DNA from: Planctomycetota bacterium
GTDB taxonomy: Bacteria > Planctomycetota > JACQVX01
Reading direction: 5' to 3'
Assembly: GCA_016209495.1 (NCBI GenBank)
Contig: JACQVX010000169.1
Span: 1-45,870, forward strand
Length of the DNA stretch: 45,870 nt
A model generated the notes under the pieces. It was not told where the DNA came from, ran no database searches, and was given only the letters and a program-made list of their open reading frames with translations. Both the position numbers and the translations under genes were made by a program. How positions within the stretch are numbered: the first letter of the stretch is position 1; each line of letters opens with the position of its first letter. Shown here piece by piece: positions 38,582 to 45,870 of the stretch.

Positions 38582-40135
38582 GTGACGGGCAAGGAAGCCA
38601 AGGTCGGCCCGGACGACGAGCGCTTCGCGGCCCTGGCGCTGCGCGAGCGGGTGGTCACCGACGAGCAGGTCCGGGAGTGCAGCCTCATCCAGGGGAAGCT
38701 CCACGCCATGGGGATCGTCGGGAAATCCCTGGGGGAGGTCCTCCGGGAGAAGGGCTACCTCACGGTGGGCGAGGAGGCCCGGATCCACGCGGCCCTGCTC
38801 CAGGGCGAGGCCTCGCCCCCGCCGGCCACGGGTGTCGCGACGGGGCCGCGCGCGCAGGCGGCCGCGGCGCCGGCGCCCACGGGGGCCTGCGGGCCTGCCA
38901 TCCCCGGCTACGAGGTCCTGGAGCGCATCGGCCAGGGGGGCATGGGGGTGGTCTACCGGGCGCGACAGCTCAGCATGGACCGCGAGGTGGCCCTGAAGGT
39001 CCTCGCCCCCCGCCTGGCCCAGGACCCCGCCTACGTCGAACGCTTCCTGGGCGAGGCCCGGGCGGTGGCACGGTTGAACCACGAGAACATGGTGGCAGGC
39101 ATCGACGTGGGGGAGGCCGGGGGCCACTACTACTTTGCCATGGAACTGGTGGAGGGCCGGACCGTGGCCCGGGCGATAGAGGAGGAGGGCCGCCTCGCCC
39201 CGGCGGAGGCGGCGCGCATCGCCCTGCAGGTGGCGCGGGCCCTGGAGCACGCGGCACACCACGCGGTGGTGCACCGGGACGTGAAGCCGCAGAACATCAT
39301 CGTGACCCCGCAGGGCGTGGCCAAGCTCATGGACCTGGGCCTGGCCCGGGTGGAGGGGGAGGAGCACACCTCCTCGAACCCGGGGGTGTCCATCGGGACC
39401 CCCCACTACATCTCCCCGGAACAGGCCCGCGGGGAGCGGCAGGTGGACACGAGGAGCGACCTCTACTCGCTGGGGGCCTCCCTCTATCACATGGTGACGG
39501 GGCGGACCCCCTTCGAGGGCGACAGCGCCATGGTGGTCATGACCAAGCACATGACCGAGGCCCCGCGGGACCCGCGACGCCTGGAGCCTTCGGTGCCAGC
39601 GCCCCTGTCCCGGCTGATCCTCCAGTGCATGGCCAAGGCCCGGGAGGAGCGACCCGCCAGCGCCGAGGCGCTGGCCGCGGAGCTGGAGCGGCTCCTCCGG
39701 GCCGCGGCCCCGGCCCGCGGGCGAGAGACGGCGAGGACGGCACCGGGGGCGCCGGCGCGCAGCCCCTCCGGGACGGCCCTGGCCGCCCCACCCAGAACGG
39801 GCTCCACCGCGGGCCTCAGGGCCGCGGCGGCCAGGAGGCGGGGCGGCGACCCCCTGGCCCTGGCCCTGGTCCTGGCAGGGGCGGTGGTGGTCGCGCTGGC
39901 CGCGTTCTGGCACTACTTCACCGGCCGAGCGGCCGGCGAGCGCATGGGCACCAGCGAGGAAGACGCCCGGCAGGCCGACGAGGCCATGGAGGGGGCGGTT
40001 CGCTACCAGCGCGAGCACCCGCTGGACCGTGCCGGGATCCGCCAGCGCTATCTCTCCATCGTGGAACGCTACCCCGGGACCCGGGCCGCATTCTCCGCGC
40101 GCGAGGCGCTCGCCGCAGTCGCCGGAGGCGGATGA
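38582..40135 (+). CDS. Hanks-type Ser/Thr protein kinase, membrane-anchored
   Basis: A 517-residue protein. N-terminal module (residues 10-75) of the type FAALALRERVVTDEQVREC, common before planctomycete-like kinases. Kinase domain (about 110-370): IGQGGMGVVYRARQ, Lys139 in VALKVL, VVHRDVKPQNI, LMDLGLAR (a DLG rather than DFG motif), GTPHYISPEQARG and SDLYSLGASLYHM. An Ala/Pro-rich linker, one TM helix (LALVLAGAVVVALAAFWHYF) and a roughly 60-residue C-terminal helical segment (YRQEHP-like, TPR-ish) follow. GTG 38582 with AGAGGGA. It lies with the RDD/MoxR block and its targets are unknown. It may supply phosphothreonine for the FHA protein at 26008 (speculative). Confidence 0.9.
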   Translation: MTGKEAKVGPDDERFAALALRERVVTDEQVRECSLIQGKLHAMGIVGKSLGEVLREKGYLTVGEEARIHAALLQGEASPPPATGVATGPRAQAAAAPAPTGACGPAIPGYEVLERIGQGGMGVVYRARQLSMDREVALKVLAPRLAQDPAYVERFLGEARAVARLNHENMVAGIDVGEAGGHYYFAMELVEGRTVARAIEEEGRLAPAEAARIALQVARALEHAAHHAVVHRDVKPQNIIVTPQGVAKLMDLGLARVEGEEHTSSNPGVSIGTPHYISPEQARGERQVDTRSDLYSLGASLYHMVTGRTPFEGDSAMVVMTKHMTEAPRDPRRLEPSVPAPLSRLILQCMAKAREERPASAEALAAELERLLRAAAPARGRETARTAPGAPARSPSGTALAAPPRTGSTAGLRAAAARRRGGDPLALALVLAGAVVVALAAFWHYFTGRAAGERMGTSEEDARQADEAMEGAVRYQREHPLDRAGIRQRYLSIVERYPGTRAAFSAREALAAVAGGG

Positions 40136-40156
40136 ACACCGGGCGGACGTCCCGTC

Positions 40157-40184
40157 TTGAAACGCCACCCTCCGGGCGTAGGAT
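40157..40184 (+). promoter_or_regulatory. Sigma-70-type promoter of the yqeC-like gene
   Basis: TTGAAA (40157-40162, 5 of 6) and TAGGAT (40179-40184, 4 of 6) are separated by 16 nt. This places the transcription start near 40191 and favours the ATG at 40210 with GGGAGG upstream. Confidence 0.5.
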
Positions 40185-40209
40185 GGCCCGCATCCCGGGA
40201 GGCCCGACC

Positions 40210-41280
40210 ATGTCGCCGGAGGCCGAACCCTTCCCCTTCGAGGAGGAGGACTGGCCTTTCCCCACCGAGCGCCCGCCTCGAGCGTCCCCGCCGGCGCGCC
40301 CGACCAGGGCGCCCGCCCCCGCCGCCAGACCGGGCCCCGTGCCTCCCCCCCAGGGTCCGACCTCGACGCCGCGCGCCGCGGGCCCGCCGGGTCCGGCGCC
40401 CCAGCCCGGTGCGGAGTCCTGGCCCTTCCCCACCGCGGTCCCCGCGGCCCCGATGGGCACCCCCATGCGCCAGGACGGGCTTGACCCCTTCTCCGCCCTG
40501 AGGCTCCACCGGGGCGACCTGGTTGCCCTCATCGGGGGCGGCGGCAAGACCACGCTCATGTTCGCCATCTGCGCGGCCGCCCACGAACGGGGCCTCACGG
40601 CGGTGGCCACCACCACCACGCGCCTCCACTGGATCGACGACGAGGAGCACAACCGGCACTGGGTCGTGGCGAGCGAGTTCCAGGACCCCATCAGCGCCGT
40701 GCTGCAGCTCCTGAGATCCAAGGGGCACGCGGTCCTGGTGCGCGACCGGGGGGAGATCCGCACCAAGCTCCTGGGCTATTCCCCCGAGGAGCTGTCCAAG
40801 CTCCGCGGCCTCTGCCCCGCCGACCTCTGGGCCGTGGAGGCGGACGGTTCCCGGGGCCGGCCCCTGAAGGCGCCCATCGCCCACGAGCCCATCATCCCGA
40901 ACGGGGCCACGGTGGTCATCCTGGTGGTGGGGATGGACGTGGTCGGCTCGCGCCTCTCGGAGCGCAACGTCCACCGCTACGAGCGCGTGGCGGAGCTCCT
41001 GGGCACCGAACCCGGCGTCTGCATCGGGGCTGACGACGTGGCCCGCGTGGTCAACCACCGGGCGGGCTACCTGGCCCGGATCCCCGCCGGGGCCCGACGC
41101 GTCCTCTACCTCTCGAAGATCGGGAAGAAGGACCACCGCGAGGCGGCGATGGCGGTGTCGGCCATGGTGGACCGCACCTCCTGGCCGGAGGTCTACATGG
41201 GAGAGGTGCTGGACGGGGAGCCCCGGGTCGAGCCGCTGGAACGCCAGGGGAAGGCCTCGGAACCCTTCCCCTTCTTCTAG
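40210..41280 (+). CDS. YqeC-like (selenium-dependent hydroxylase accessory) protein with Pro-rich N-terminal extension
   Basis: A 356-residue protein. Residues about 95-340 match YqeC-family ATPases: P-loop IGGGGKTT (108-115), ATTTTRLHW, WAVEADGSRGRPLKAPIAHEP, VVGMDVVGSRLSERNVHRYE and the closing YLSKIGKKD. YqeC is linked by genome context to selenium-containing molybdenum hydroxylases, but its reaction is not established. Residues 1-90 are a proline-rich extension with WPFPT at 15-19 and 71-75 and EPFPF at 6-10; the C-terminus ends EPFPFF. Normal YqeC is about 230-260 residues. ATG 40210 is chosen because of the promoter at 40157 and a GGGAGG site. No hydroxylase, selD or selA gene is in the window. 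Confidence 0.75.
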   Translation: MSPEAEPFPFEEEDWPFPTERPPRASPPARPTRAPAPAARPGPVPPPQGPTSTPRAAGPPGPAPQPGAESWPFPTAVPAAPMGTPMRQDGLDPFSALRLHRGDLVALIGGGGKTTLMFAICAAAHERGLTAVATTTTRLHWIDDEEHNRHWVVASEFQDPISAVLQLLRSKGHAVLVRDRGEIRTKLLGYSPEELSKLRGLCPADLWAVEADGSRGRPLKAPIAHEPIIPNGATVVILVVGMDVVGSRLSERNVHRYERVAELLGTEPGVCIGADDVARVVNHRAGYLARIPAGARRVLYLSKIGKKDHREAAMAVSAMVDRTSWPEVYMGEVLDGEPRVEPLERQGKASEPFPFF

Positions 41281-41376
41281 GAGTCGTGCAGGCAGGCGGT
41301 CCCGCGCGGGAGCGGGGGCGGCGACCGCAACGTCCCGCCTTCCGGCGAATCCGGTGACCCGGGCTCGCTCGGCCCC

Positions 41377-41943
41377 TCACGCGGTGCCGCCCAACTCCGG
41401 GTCCCCGCCGGGGGTCTGCCACGGATCCTCGCCCGGGACCCAGAGCCGCCAGAGGACCACCAGGGACGAGGCGCACACCACGCCGTAGAGTGCCGCCGCC
41501 GAGGCGACGAGCAGCCACGTCCCGGCGGGGCCCTCGCGCGCGGCCCAGGGCGCGGCGAAGAGGAGGGCGTAGCTCCCGAAGGCCGCCAGGCAGGTCGCGG
41601 CCTTGAGGCGGGAGGACGCCACGGCCAGGCCGTAGAGGTGGAGGAGGACGAAGAGCATGAGAGGGACCGAGAAGGAATGGGGGTGCAGGGTCTGGAGCAG
41701 CTCCAGGTCGCTCTTGCGCTCGTGGAGCGCGAGCCCGCCCCCTGGCCCCTCGGCCCCCTCGGGGCCGCTGCCCTGGTAGTAGGCGCGGAGGGCCTCGGGG
41801 TCCAGGGCCGTCTTCCGGGCGTAGTAGGCCACGGAGGCGGCCATGGCGACCAGGACGCTCGCCACGTAGAGCGTGGCCAGGAGCCGGGTGGGCCGGGGCA
41901 TCATCCAGAGGCGGACGCGCGGATAGGCCATGTAGTGGGGCAA
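41377..41943 (-). CDS. Small polytopic membrane protein with conserved-looking His residues
   Basis: A 188-residue protein (TTG 41943; ATG 41931 is an alternative). About four TM segments: LLATLYVASVLVAMAASVAYY, LHPHSFSVPLMLFVLLHLYGL, AATCLAAFGSYALLFAAPW and LLVASAAALYGVVCASSLVVLW. The second carries several His (HPHS, LHLYG) suited to heme or metal ligation. No recognised family. It follows the FMN-binding/ApbE gene by a few nt in the Fur-box operon, so it could be the inner-membrane electron donor to that flavoprotein (inference). Confidence 0.55.
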   Translation of the reverse strand: MPHYMAYPRVRLWMMPRPTRLLATLYVASVLVAMAASVAYYARKTALDPEALRAYYQGSGPEGAEGPGGGLALHERKSDLELLQTLHPHSFSVPLMLFVLLHLYGLAVASSRLKAATCLAAFGSYALLFAAPWAAREGPAGTWLLVASAAALYGVVCASSLVVLWRLWVPGEDPWQTPGGDPELGGTA

Positions 41944-41946
41944 GTC

Positions 41947-43524
41947 TCATCGCGCCGCTGGGTCGAAGACGGCCTCCCAGCCCGGCGTGGCGGCATCCCG
42001 GGCGGGGTCGAGGGCGTCCACTAGCAGCCCCTCGGCCCCCGCGGCCGCCAGGACCGCGCGGGCCGCGTCGCCCCCCAGCACCATGGAGGCCGTGGCCAGG
42101 GCGTCGGCGGCCACGGCCGAGGCGGCCACCGCCACCGAGCCGGCCACCGCCTCCACCGGCACGCCCGTGAACGGGTCCAGCACCTGGGCGTGCCGCCCCG
42201 CGCCCACCACCCAGACGCGCTCGTAGGCGCCCGAAGAGGCCACGGCCCGGTCTCGCACCGTGAGGACCCCCTGGAGCCACTCCGGCCGGCGGGGGTCGCG
42301 TACCGCCACGCGCCACCCGGGCCGCCCCGGGGGGGCGCCCAGGGCGTAGAGGTCCCCCCCCAGGTTGACCAGGGCCGACCGCACCCCCCGCGCGCGGAGG
42401 ACCTCCACCGCGCGGTCCACCGCCCAGCCCTTCCCCGTGGCGCAGGGGTCGAGGAGCATGCCGTCGTGGGCCTCCAGCAGCCCGTCCGCGAGGTGCACCC
42501 GTGCGTGGCCAACCCGGGCCAGGGCCTCTCGCCGCTCGGCCTCCGTGGGCGTCCTCCCGGCGGCGACGGCGCGCCTCCAGCACTCGACCAGCGCCCCGGC
42601 GGTGGGGTCCGAGGCCCCGCCGGTCGAGCGGGCCCACCCCAGGGCCTCCAGCAGCCAGGCGCCCAGCGCCGGCGTGGGCCGGACCGGCCCCGCCGGCAGG
42701 GCCGCGTTCAGCCGCGAGAGCTCTGAGTCCTCGCGGAAGGGCGAGAGGATGGCCTCCCAGCGGGCGATCTCGGCGAAGGCGGCATCGGCGGCCCTGTCGG
42801 TCGCCTCGCGGTCCTTCTCCCCCTCGGGCTCGAAGAGGCACACGCTGCACATCGTCCCCATGAGGACCAGGGTGCGGACCACCGGGGCCTCGGGGTCTCG
42901 GACCCCCACCTCGACGGTCCAGGCGGCGTGGGCCGCCGCCTCCAGGGCCACGGCCGCCCCCCCGGAGGCGAAGAGGAGCTCGTGGACCGCCAGGGCCTTC
43001 CGCACGGCCCGGCAGGCCGCGTGGCAGGAGAGGGTGGCCCCGGTGATGTGGACGATGTCGCGGCCCACCCGGACCGGCGAGCCCAGGTCCTTGCCCAGGT
43101 ACTGGCGCAGGAACCGCTCGTGGCGCACCTCGCCGCCGATCTCCTCCCGGTAGGCCAGGACCTCCACCCCCGCCACCCGCCCGGCCGGGTCCACCCCCAC
43201 GACGAAGGTGATGGGCTGGACCTTCCCCACCTCGTTGACGATGAGGGCCACCCCGGCCGGGCCGCCGTCGGCCTCGAGGCCCACGAAGGCGTGGAAGCCC
43301 CCCTCGTCCAGGGGGCAGCCCAGGCGCGCCTCCAGGGCCGAGGTCTCCGTGGCGGAGAGGTGCCGGCGCAGCTCCGCCACCCGACTGGCCCCCGGGAGGA
43401 CCCGCCGCGCCCCCTCCTCGCGCGCAAGGAAGACGTGGACCTGGGCCAGGACGGGGTCGGCCCACGCCACCACCGCCGCCGGCACCGCCAGGGCCCAGAC
43501 CTCGCGCCCCGCTCGCACGCGCAC
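41947..43524 (-). CDS. FMN-binding domain fused to ApbE-type FMN transferase
   Basis: A 525-residue exported protein (GTG 43524; signal-like ALAVPAAVVAWADPVLAQ). Residues about 85-185 form an FMN-binding domain with HITGATLSCHAA (TGAT at 161-164), the covalent flavinylation motif; the Asp usual just before the motif is not seen. Residues about 205-525 are ApbE: LVLMGTMCSVCLF, LDPCATGKGWAVDRAVEVL, SALVNLGGDLYALG, DPFTGVPVE and AADALATASMVLGG. ApbE moves FMN from FAD onto the Thr, so enzyme and acceptor are on one chain. Neighbours (barrel upstream, His-rich membrane protein downstream) suggest a periplasmic flavin electron carrier. Start lies 1 nt after the barrel stop. Confidence 0.85.
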   Translation of the reverse strand: MRVRAGREVWALAVPAAVVAWADPVLAQVHVFLAREEGARRVLPGASRVAELRRHLSATETSALEARLGCPLDEGGFHAFVGLEADGGPAGVALIVNEVGKVQPITFVVGVDPAGRVAGVEVLAYREEIGGEVRHERFLRQYLGKDLGSPVRVGRDIVHITGATLSCHAACRAVRKALAVHELLFASGGAAVALEAAAHAAWTVEVGVRDPEAPVVRTLVLMGTMCSVCLFEPEGEKDREATDRAADAAFAEIARWEAILSPFREDSELSRLNAALPAGPVRPTPALGAWLLEALGWARSTGGASDPTAGALVECWRRAVAAGRTPTEAERREALARVGHARVHLADGLLEAHDGMLLDPCATGKGWAVDRAVEVLRARGVRSALVNLGGDLYALGAPPGRPGWRVAVRDPRRPEWLQGVLTVRDRAVASSGAYERVWVVGAGRHAQVLDPFTGVPVEAVAGSVAVAASAVAADALATASMVLGGDAARAVLAAAGAEGLLVDALDPARDAATPGWEAVFDPAAR

Positions 43525-43525
43525 C

Positions 43526-44746
43526 TCAGAAATAGGTCGCCACGGACCAGAGCCAGGCGTCGTCGTCGACATCGGCGAGGGCGCCCGACTCGTCGTTGAG
43601 CTGGCGCTCGAACTTGAAGACGGTGTGGCTGGCGTTGGGGCGGAAGGAGAGCCCCACGGTGACGCGCTCGCGCTCGTTATCCGCGACGCTCGCCGGGTTG
43701 TCGATGACCTCCCGCCCCAGGCGGACGAAGGGCGTGAGGTGCGCGTCCTCGTCGCCGCCCACGTGACGCAGCGCCGACCAGTAGAGGTGGTGCTCCACCT
43801 GGGCGTAGCCGCCCAGCATGCGGTCCGGGACGCCGGCGGCCTTGGCGGTCGCGGTGGTGTCCAGGCCCACGGCCACCCCTTCCAGGTCCAGCTCCCAGCG
43901 CCCGGAGGCCCAGTGCAGGTCCAGGCCGTAGGCCCCATAATCGTTCTCGTTCTGGTCGTCCCAGGAGCCCACGTGCCACGAGAGCCCGCCCTCCAGGCCC
44001 ACGAAGGGACTGGCCGTCACGCGCCCCACGGCGGCCATGTTCGAGTTGTTGTCCGTGTATGCCTTCACGTTGTTGACCTTCTTGTGGGGCCGGGCATTCC
44101 GGAAGCCGTTCGCCGCGCTGATGGCGGGGGCGGTCTGGGCGCCGCCCTTGAAGCCCTGCGTGGCGTAGGCCTCCCAGCCCAGCCGGAGGTCGCCGCCGGT
44201 CCGGACCCAGGAGCCCAGGAGGCCCATGCCCGATTCGCGTAGGGTCGAGGGGACGATCCGCGTGTGCATGAGCGGCCGGTCCGTGGAGTCCAGGAGCGGC
44301 GAGTCGTGGAGCAGGTTCAGCCGCCCCAGGGGCGTCAGGATGACCCCCGCCCTGCCGGTGAGGTGGTCGGTCAGGTTGTAGTCGATGAACGCGAACTCGG
44401 TCTCGATGAGCCCGCCCTCGGCGTCCTCGCCCGCGTCCTCCAGCTCGATCTCGGTGGCGAAGCTCACCCGGTCCGAGACGCTGGCGTAGATGAAGGGCAC
44501 CAGGCGATGCGCCCGGTAGCTGGTGTTCTTGCCCTCCTCGTTCCTGAGTTCCAGGTCCACGTAGCCCCCCACCCTCGCCACTCCCTCCCGCGCGTAGAGG
44601 AAGGGCTTGGAGTATAGCCCCTCCTGGCCCTCGGCCGGGCGGCGGCGGGGGATGAAGTAGTCGTCGCCGGTCTCGGGTCCGGGCTCCGCCTGGACAGGAG
44701 CGGCAGGCGCGGCCAGCAGGGCCACGAGGGAGAGCGCGGGAAGCAT
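43526..44746 (-). CDS. Outer-membrane beta-barrel (porin-like) protein
   Basis: A 406-residue protein. Signal peptide MLPALSLVALLAAPAAPVQA, then alternating beta-strand patterns (YSKPFLYAREGVARVGGYVDLELR, RVSFATEIELEDAG, LTGRAGVILTPLGRLNL) and a C-terminal aromatic residue (SVATYF), as in outer-membrane barrels. It resembles porins with the opening LGRLNLLHDSP seen in substrate- or metal-associated barrels. The ATG at 44746 has a GGAGGA site and lies behind a promoter whose -10 region overlaps a Fur-like palindrome. First gene of the operon porin, FMN-ApbE, membrane protein. Substrate unknown; an iron-linked role is inferred from the operator. Confidence 0.8.
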   Translation of the reverse strand: MLPALSLVALLAAPAAPVQAEPGPETGDDYFIPRRRPAEGQEGLYSKPFLYAREGVARVGGYVDLELRNEEGKNTSYRAHRLVPFIYASVSDRVSFATEIELEDAGEDAEGGLIETEFAFIDYNLTDHLTGRAGVILTPLGRLNLLHDSPLLDSTDRPLMHTRIVPSTLRESGMGLLGSWVRTGGDLRLGWEAYATQGFKGGAQTAPAISAANGFRNARPHKKVNNVKAYTDNNSNMAAVGRVTASPFVGLEGGLSWHVGSWDDQNENDYGAYGLDLHWASGRWELDLEGVAVGLDTTATAKAAGVPDRMLGGYAQVEHHLYWSALRHVGGDEDAHLTPFVRLGREVIDNPASVADNERERVTVGLSFRPNASHTVFKFERQLNDESGALADVDDDAWLWSVATYF

Positions 44747-44765
44747 GGTCGGGTCCTCCAGGTAA

Positions 44766-44806
44766 TGAGACTGAGTCTCAATCTCATAGCTGCGGCCTCG
44801 TGTCAA
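44766..44806 (-). promoter_or_regulatory. Fur-box-like 7-1-7 operator and promoter of the porin operon
   Basis: TGAGACT-G-AGTCTCA (44766-44780) is a perfect 7-1-7 inverted repeat, with a third half-site (ATCTCA) beside it. It has the layout of Fur boxes (TGATAAT-N-ATTATCA, variants TGAGAAT). On the minus strand a perfect TTGACA -35 is at 44806-44801, so the -10 region falls on the palindrome, where binding would block transcription. Confidence 0.65.
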
Positions 44807-44889
44807 GATGAATCCCCATGAATCCCTCCCGCCGGCGCTGGCCCGGACGGTATGCTCTCGCCCTCGGCAGATCGAGCGGAGGTCGCGGA

Positions 44890-45870
44890 ATGAAGACGAC
44901 GCCCTGGGCATGCGCCGCCGTCGTGGCGGCTCTGGTGGCCGCGGTGAACGGGCAGGAGGCGGCGCCCGCGCCCCGCTCGGTGGCCGTGGAGGCGGTGGAG
45001 GAGCCCGCGACCGCCGAGACGGAGGGGGCCCTGGAGGGGCTCTCGGCCCTCCCGGTGCGCCTGCGCCCGGAGGCCTACGGGGGTCCCTGGTACGTGGAGG
45101 GACTCCCGCTCGCGGACGGGACGACCGTGGAGGCGGGCGCACGCCTCGCCGCCCTCTCGGCCCCGCGGCTCGACGACGCCGTCCGCGAGGCGACGGAGGC
45201 CCTGGAGGGGGCCCGCGTCCGGCTGGAGAACCAGCGCCGCTCCACGGAGCGGGCCCAGGCACAGCACGACACGGCGGTGGAGCGAAGCGAGCTGGAGCGC
45301 GACCTGGCGGAGCGCGGCTACCGTTTCTTCGTGGAGAACGAGGGGCCACGGATGCTCCGGGGCGCCGAGCTGGGGGTCCAGTCCCGCGAGCACCGGCTGG
45401 CGGACGAGCAGGAGGAACTCTCGCAGCTCGAGGGGATGTACGAGCGCAGCGAGCTGGCGGGGGAGACCCAGGAGATCGTCGTGGCGCGGGCCCGGCGCGA
45501 ACTCGCCATGTCCGAGGCCTGGCTGGGCCTGGAGCGCGCCCGGGAGGAGCAGGTCCGGCTCCACGAGCACCCCACCCAGCTCGCCCGGCTGGAGCTGGAG
45601 CTGCGTTCCAGGGCCCTCGCCGCGGAGCTGCAGGCCGTGGAGCGCGAGGTGGCCCTGAGCCGCAGGGACCTGGAGCTGCGAGAGGCCGAGGCCCGGGTGC
45701 GCGACGCCACCGAGCGGCTGGCCCGCCTGGAGCGGGACCGCGCCGCCCTCGAGGTCCGCTCGCCCGCCGCGGGGCTATGGACCACCGGAGCCTGGGAGCC
45801 CGCGGACGAGGTCCGCGCGGGCCAGGTCCTGGGGAGGGTCGCCGACACCTCCGGCTGGGCGGTGTCGGCG
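44890..45870 (+). CDS. HlyD/RND-type periplasmic adaptor (membrane fusion) protein, C-terminus cut by window edge
   Basis: The frame from ATG 44890 is open for 327 codons to the right edge. A signal-like N-terminus (MKTTPWACAAVVAALVAAV, then EAAPAP) precedes a lipoyl-like half (PWYVEGLPLADGTTVEAGARLAAL). A long Glu/Arg/Leu-rich coiled coil follows (about 90-280), then the second lipoyl half (LEVRSPAAGLWTTGAWEPADEVRAGQ, shown by its PA-G-W and AGQVLGRVAD pattern). This is the layout of HlyD/AcrA-like adaptors that join an inner-membrane pump to an outer-membrane channel. It is divergent from the Fur-box porin operon. The transporter genes would lie beyond the edge. Confidence 0.75.
   Translation, partial: MKTTPWACAAVVAALVAAVNGQEAAPAPRSVAVEAVEEPATAETEGALEGLSALPVRLRPEAYGGPWYVEGLPLADGTTVEAGARLAALSAPRLDDAVREATEALEGARVRLENQRRSTERAQAQHDTAVERSELERDLAERGYRFFVENEGPRMLRGAELGVQSREHRLADEQEELSQLEGMYERSELAGETQEIVVARARRELAMSEAWLGLERAREEQVRLHEHPTQLARLELELRSRALAAELQAVEREVALSRRDLELREAEARVRDATERLARLERDRAALEVRSPAAGLWTTGAWEPADEVRAGQVLGRVADTSGWAVSA

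Noticed and set aside
41281-41376. Terminator between the convergent yqeC-like and membrane-protein genes
   Set aside because: Only a 10-bp palindrome CCCGCGCGGG was seen, without loop or T run, too weak to call.
1-45870. CRISPR arrays, rRNA and tRNA genes, IS elements
   Set aside because: No spaced direct-repeat array, transposase-like frame, rRNA segment or tRNA-like cloverleaf was recognised while reading; a tRNAscan/Infernal run would be decisive.

Overview
This is very GC-rich bacterial DNA. Third codon positions are almost always G or C in real genes, so most long antisense ORFs are shadows. The cell was diderm: there is an outer-membrane barrel ending in Phe, a lipoprotein and an HlyD-type periplasmic adaptor. 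Hanks-type kinase, FHA/GAF/SpoIIE signalling, B-box zinc-finger membrane proteins, DUF4129/DUF4350/MoxR/DUF58/SpoIIM/RDD genes and short prepilin clusters together suggest Planctomycetota or a similar deep lineage (Myxococcota or Acidobacteriota are possible). No rRNA, tRNA or CRISPR was recognised, so the taxonomy is inference. GTG and TTG starts are frequent and many genes overlap by 4 nt.

Layout: 1-3.0 kb, a spermidine-synthase-like membrane protein (partial) and an inositol monophosphatase (minus), divergent from a C45-type acyltransferase/peptidase. 3.0-7.0 kb, three prepilin-like genes behind a good promoter and a G11 tract. 7.0-11.5 kb, sbcDC (minus). 11.6-15.4 kb, a VOC protein, a stand-alone receiver, an S24-like regulator with a structured leader, a GHL10 hydrolase and a BadF-type kinase. 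15.4-25.9 kb, an ettA-like gene and an orphan contractile-injection/VgrG-type island: a putative receptor-binding protein, a gpD/VgrG-like spike protein, Ig-like adaptor domains shared by three proteins, a papain/NlpC-like enzyme, a 959-residue protein with an elicitor-transglutaminase-like domain and a lipoprotein. It is interrupted by a vapBC toxin-antitoxin pair and a coding remnant. No sheath, tube or ATPase genes are present.

26.0-29.4 kb, a two-gene partner-switching module: FHA-GAF-SpoIIE phosphatase-HATPase, then a metallo-beta-lactamase/STAS fusion. 29.4-36.7 kb, a tightly coupled operon: two B-box zinc-finger proteins (one fused to Yip1, one to a GspG-like domain), a membrane protein, then DUF4129, DUF4350, MoxR and DUF58. 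36.7-41.3 kb, SpoIIM (minus), RDD, a Ser/Thr kinase and a YqeC-like protein with an unusual proline-rich extension. 41.4-44.8 kb (minus), a porin-like barrel, an FMN-binding/ApbE fusion and a histidine-containing membrane protein behind a 7-1-7 Fur-box-like operator. This looks like an iron- or electron-transfer operon. A divergent HlyD-like adaptor runs off the right edge.

The most interesting candidates are the orphan spike/transglutaminase island, the flavoprotein operon with its Fur-like box, the G11 tract in the pilin leader, and the 16-bp perfect hairpin in the S24 regulator leader. No gap exceeds 300 bases.
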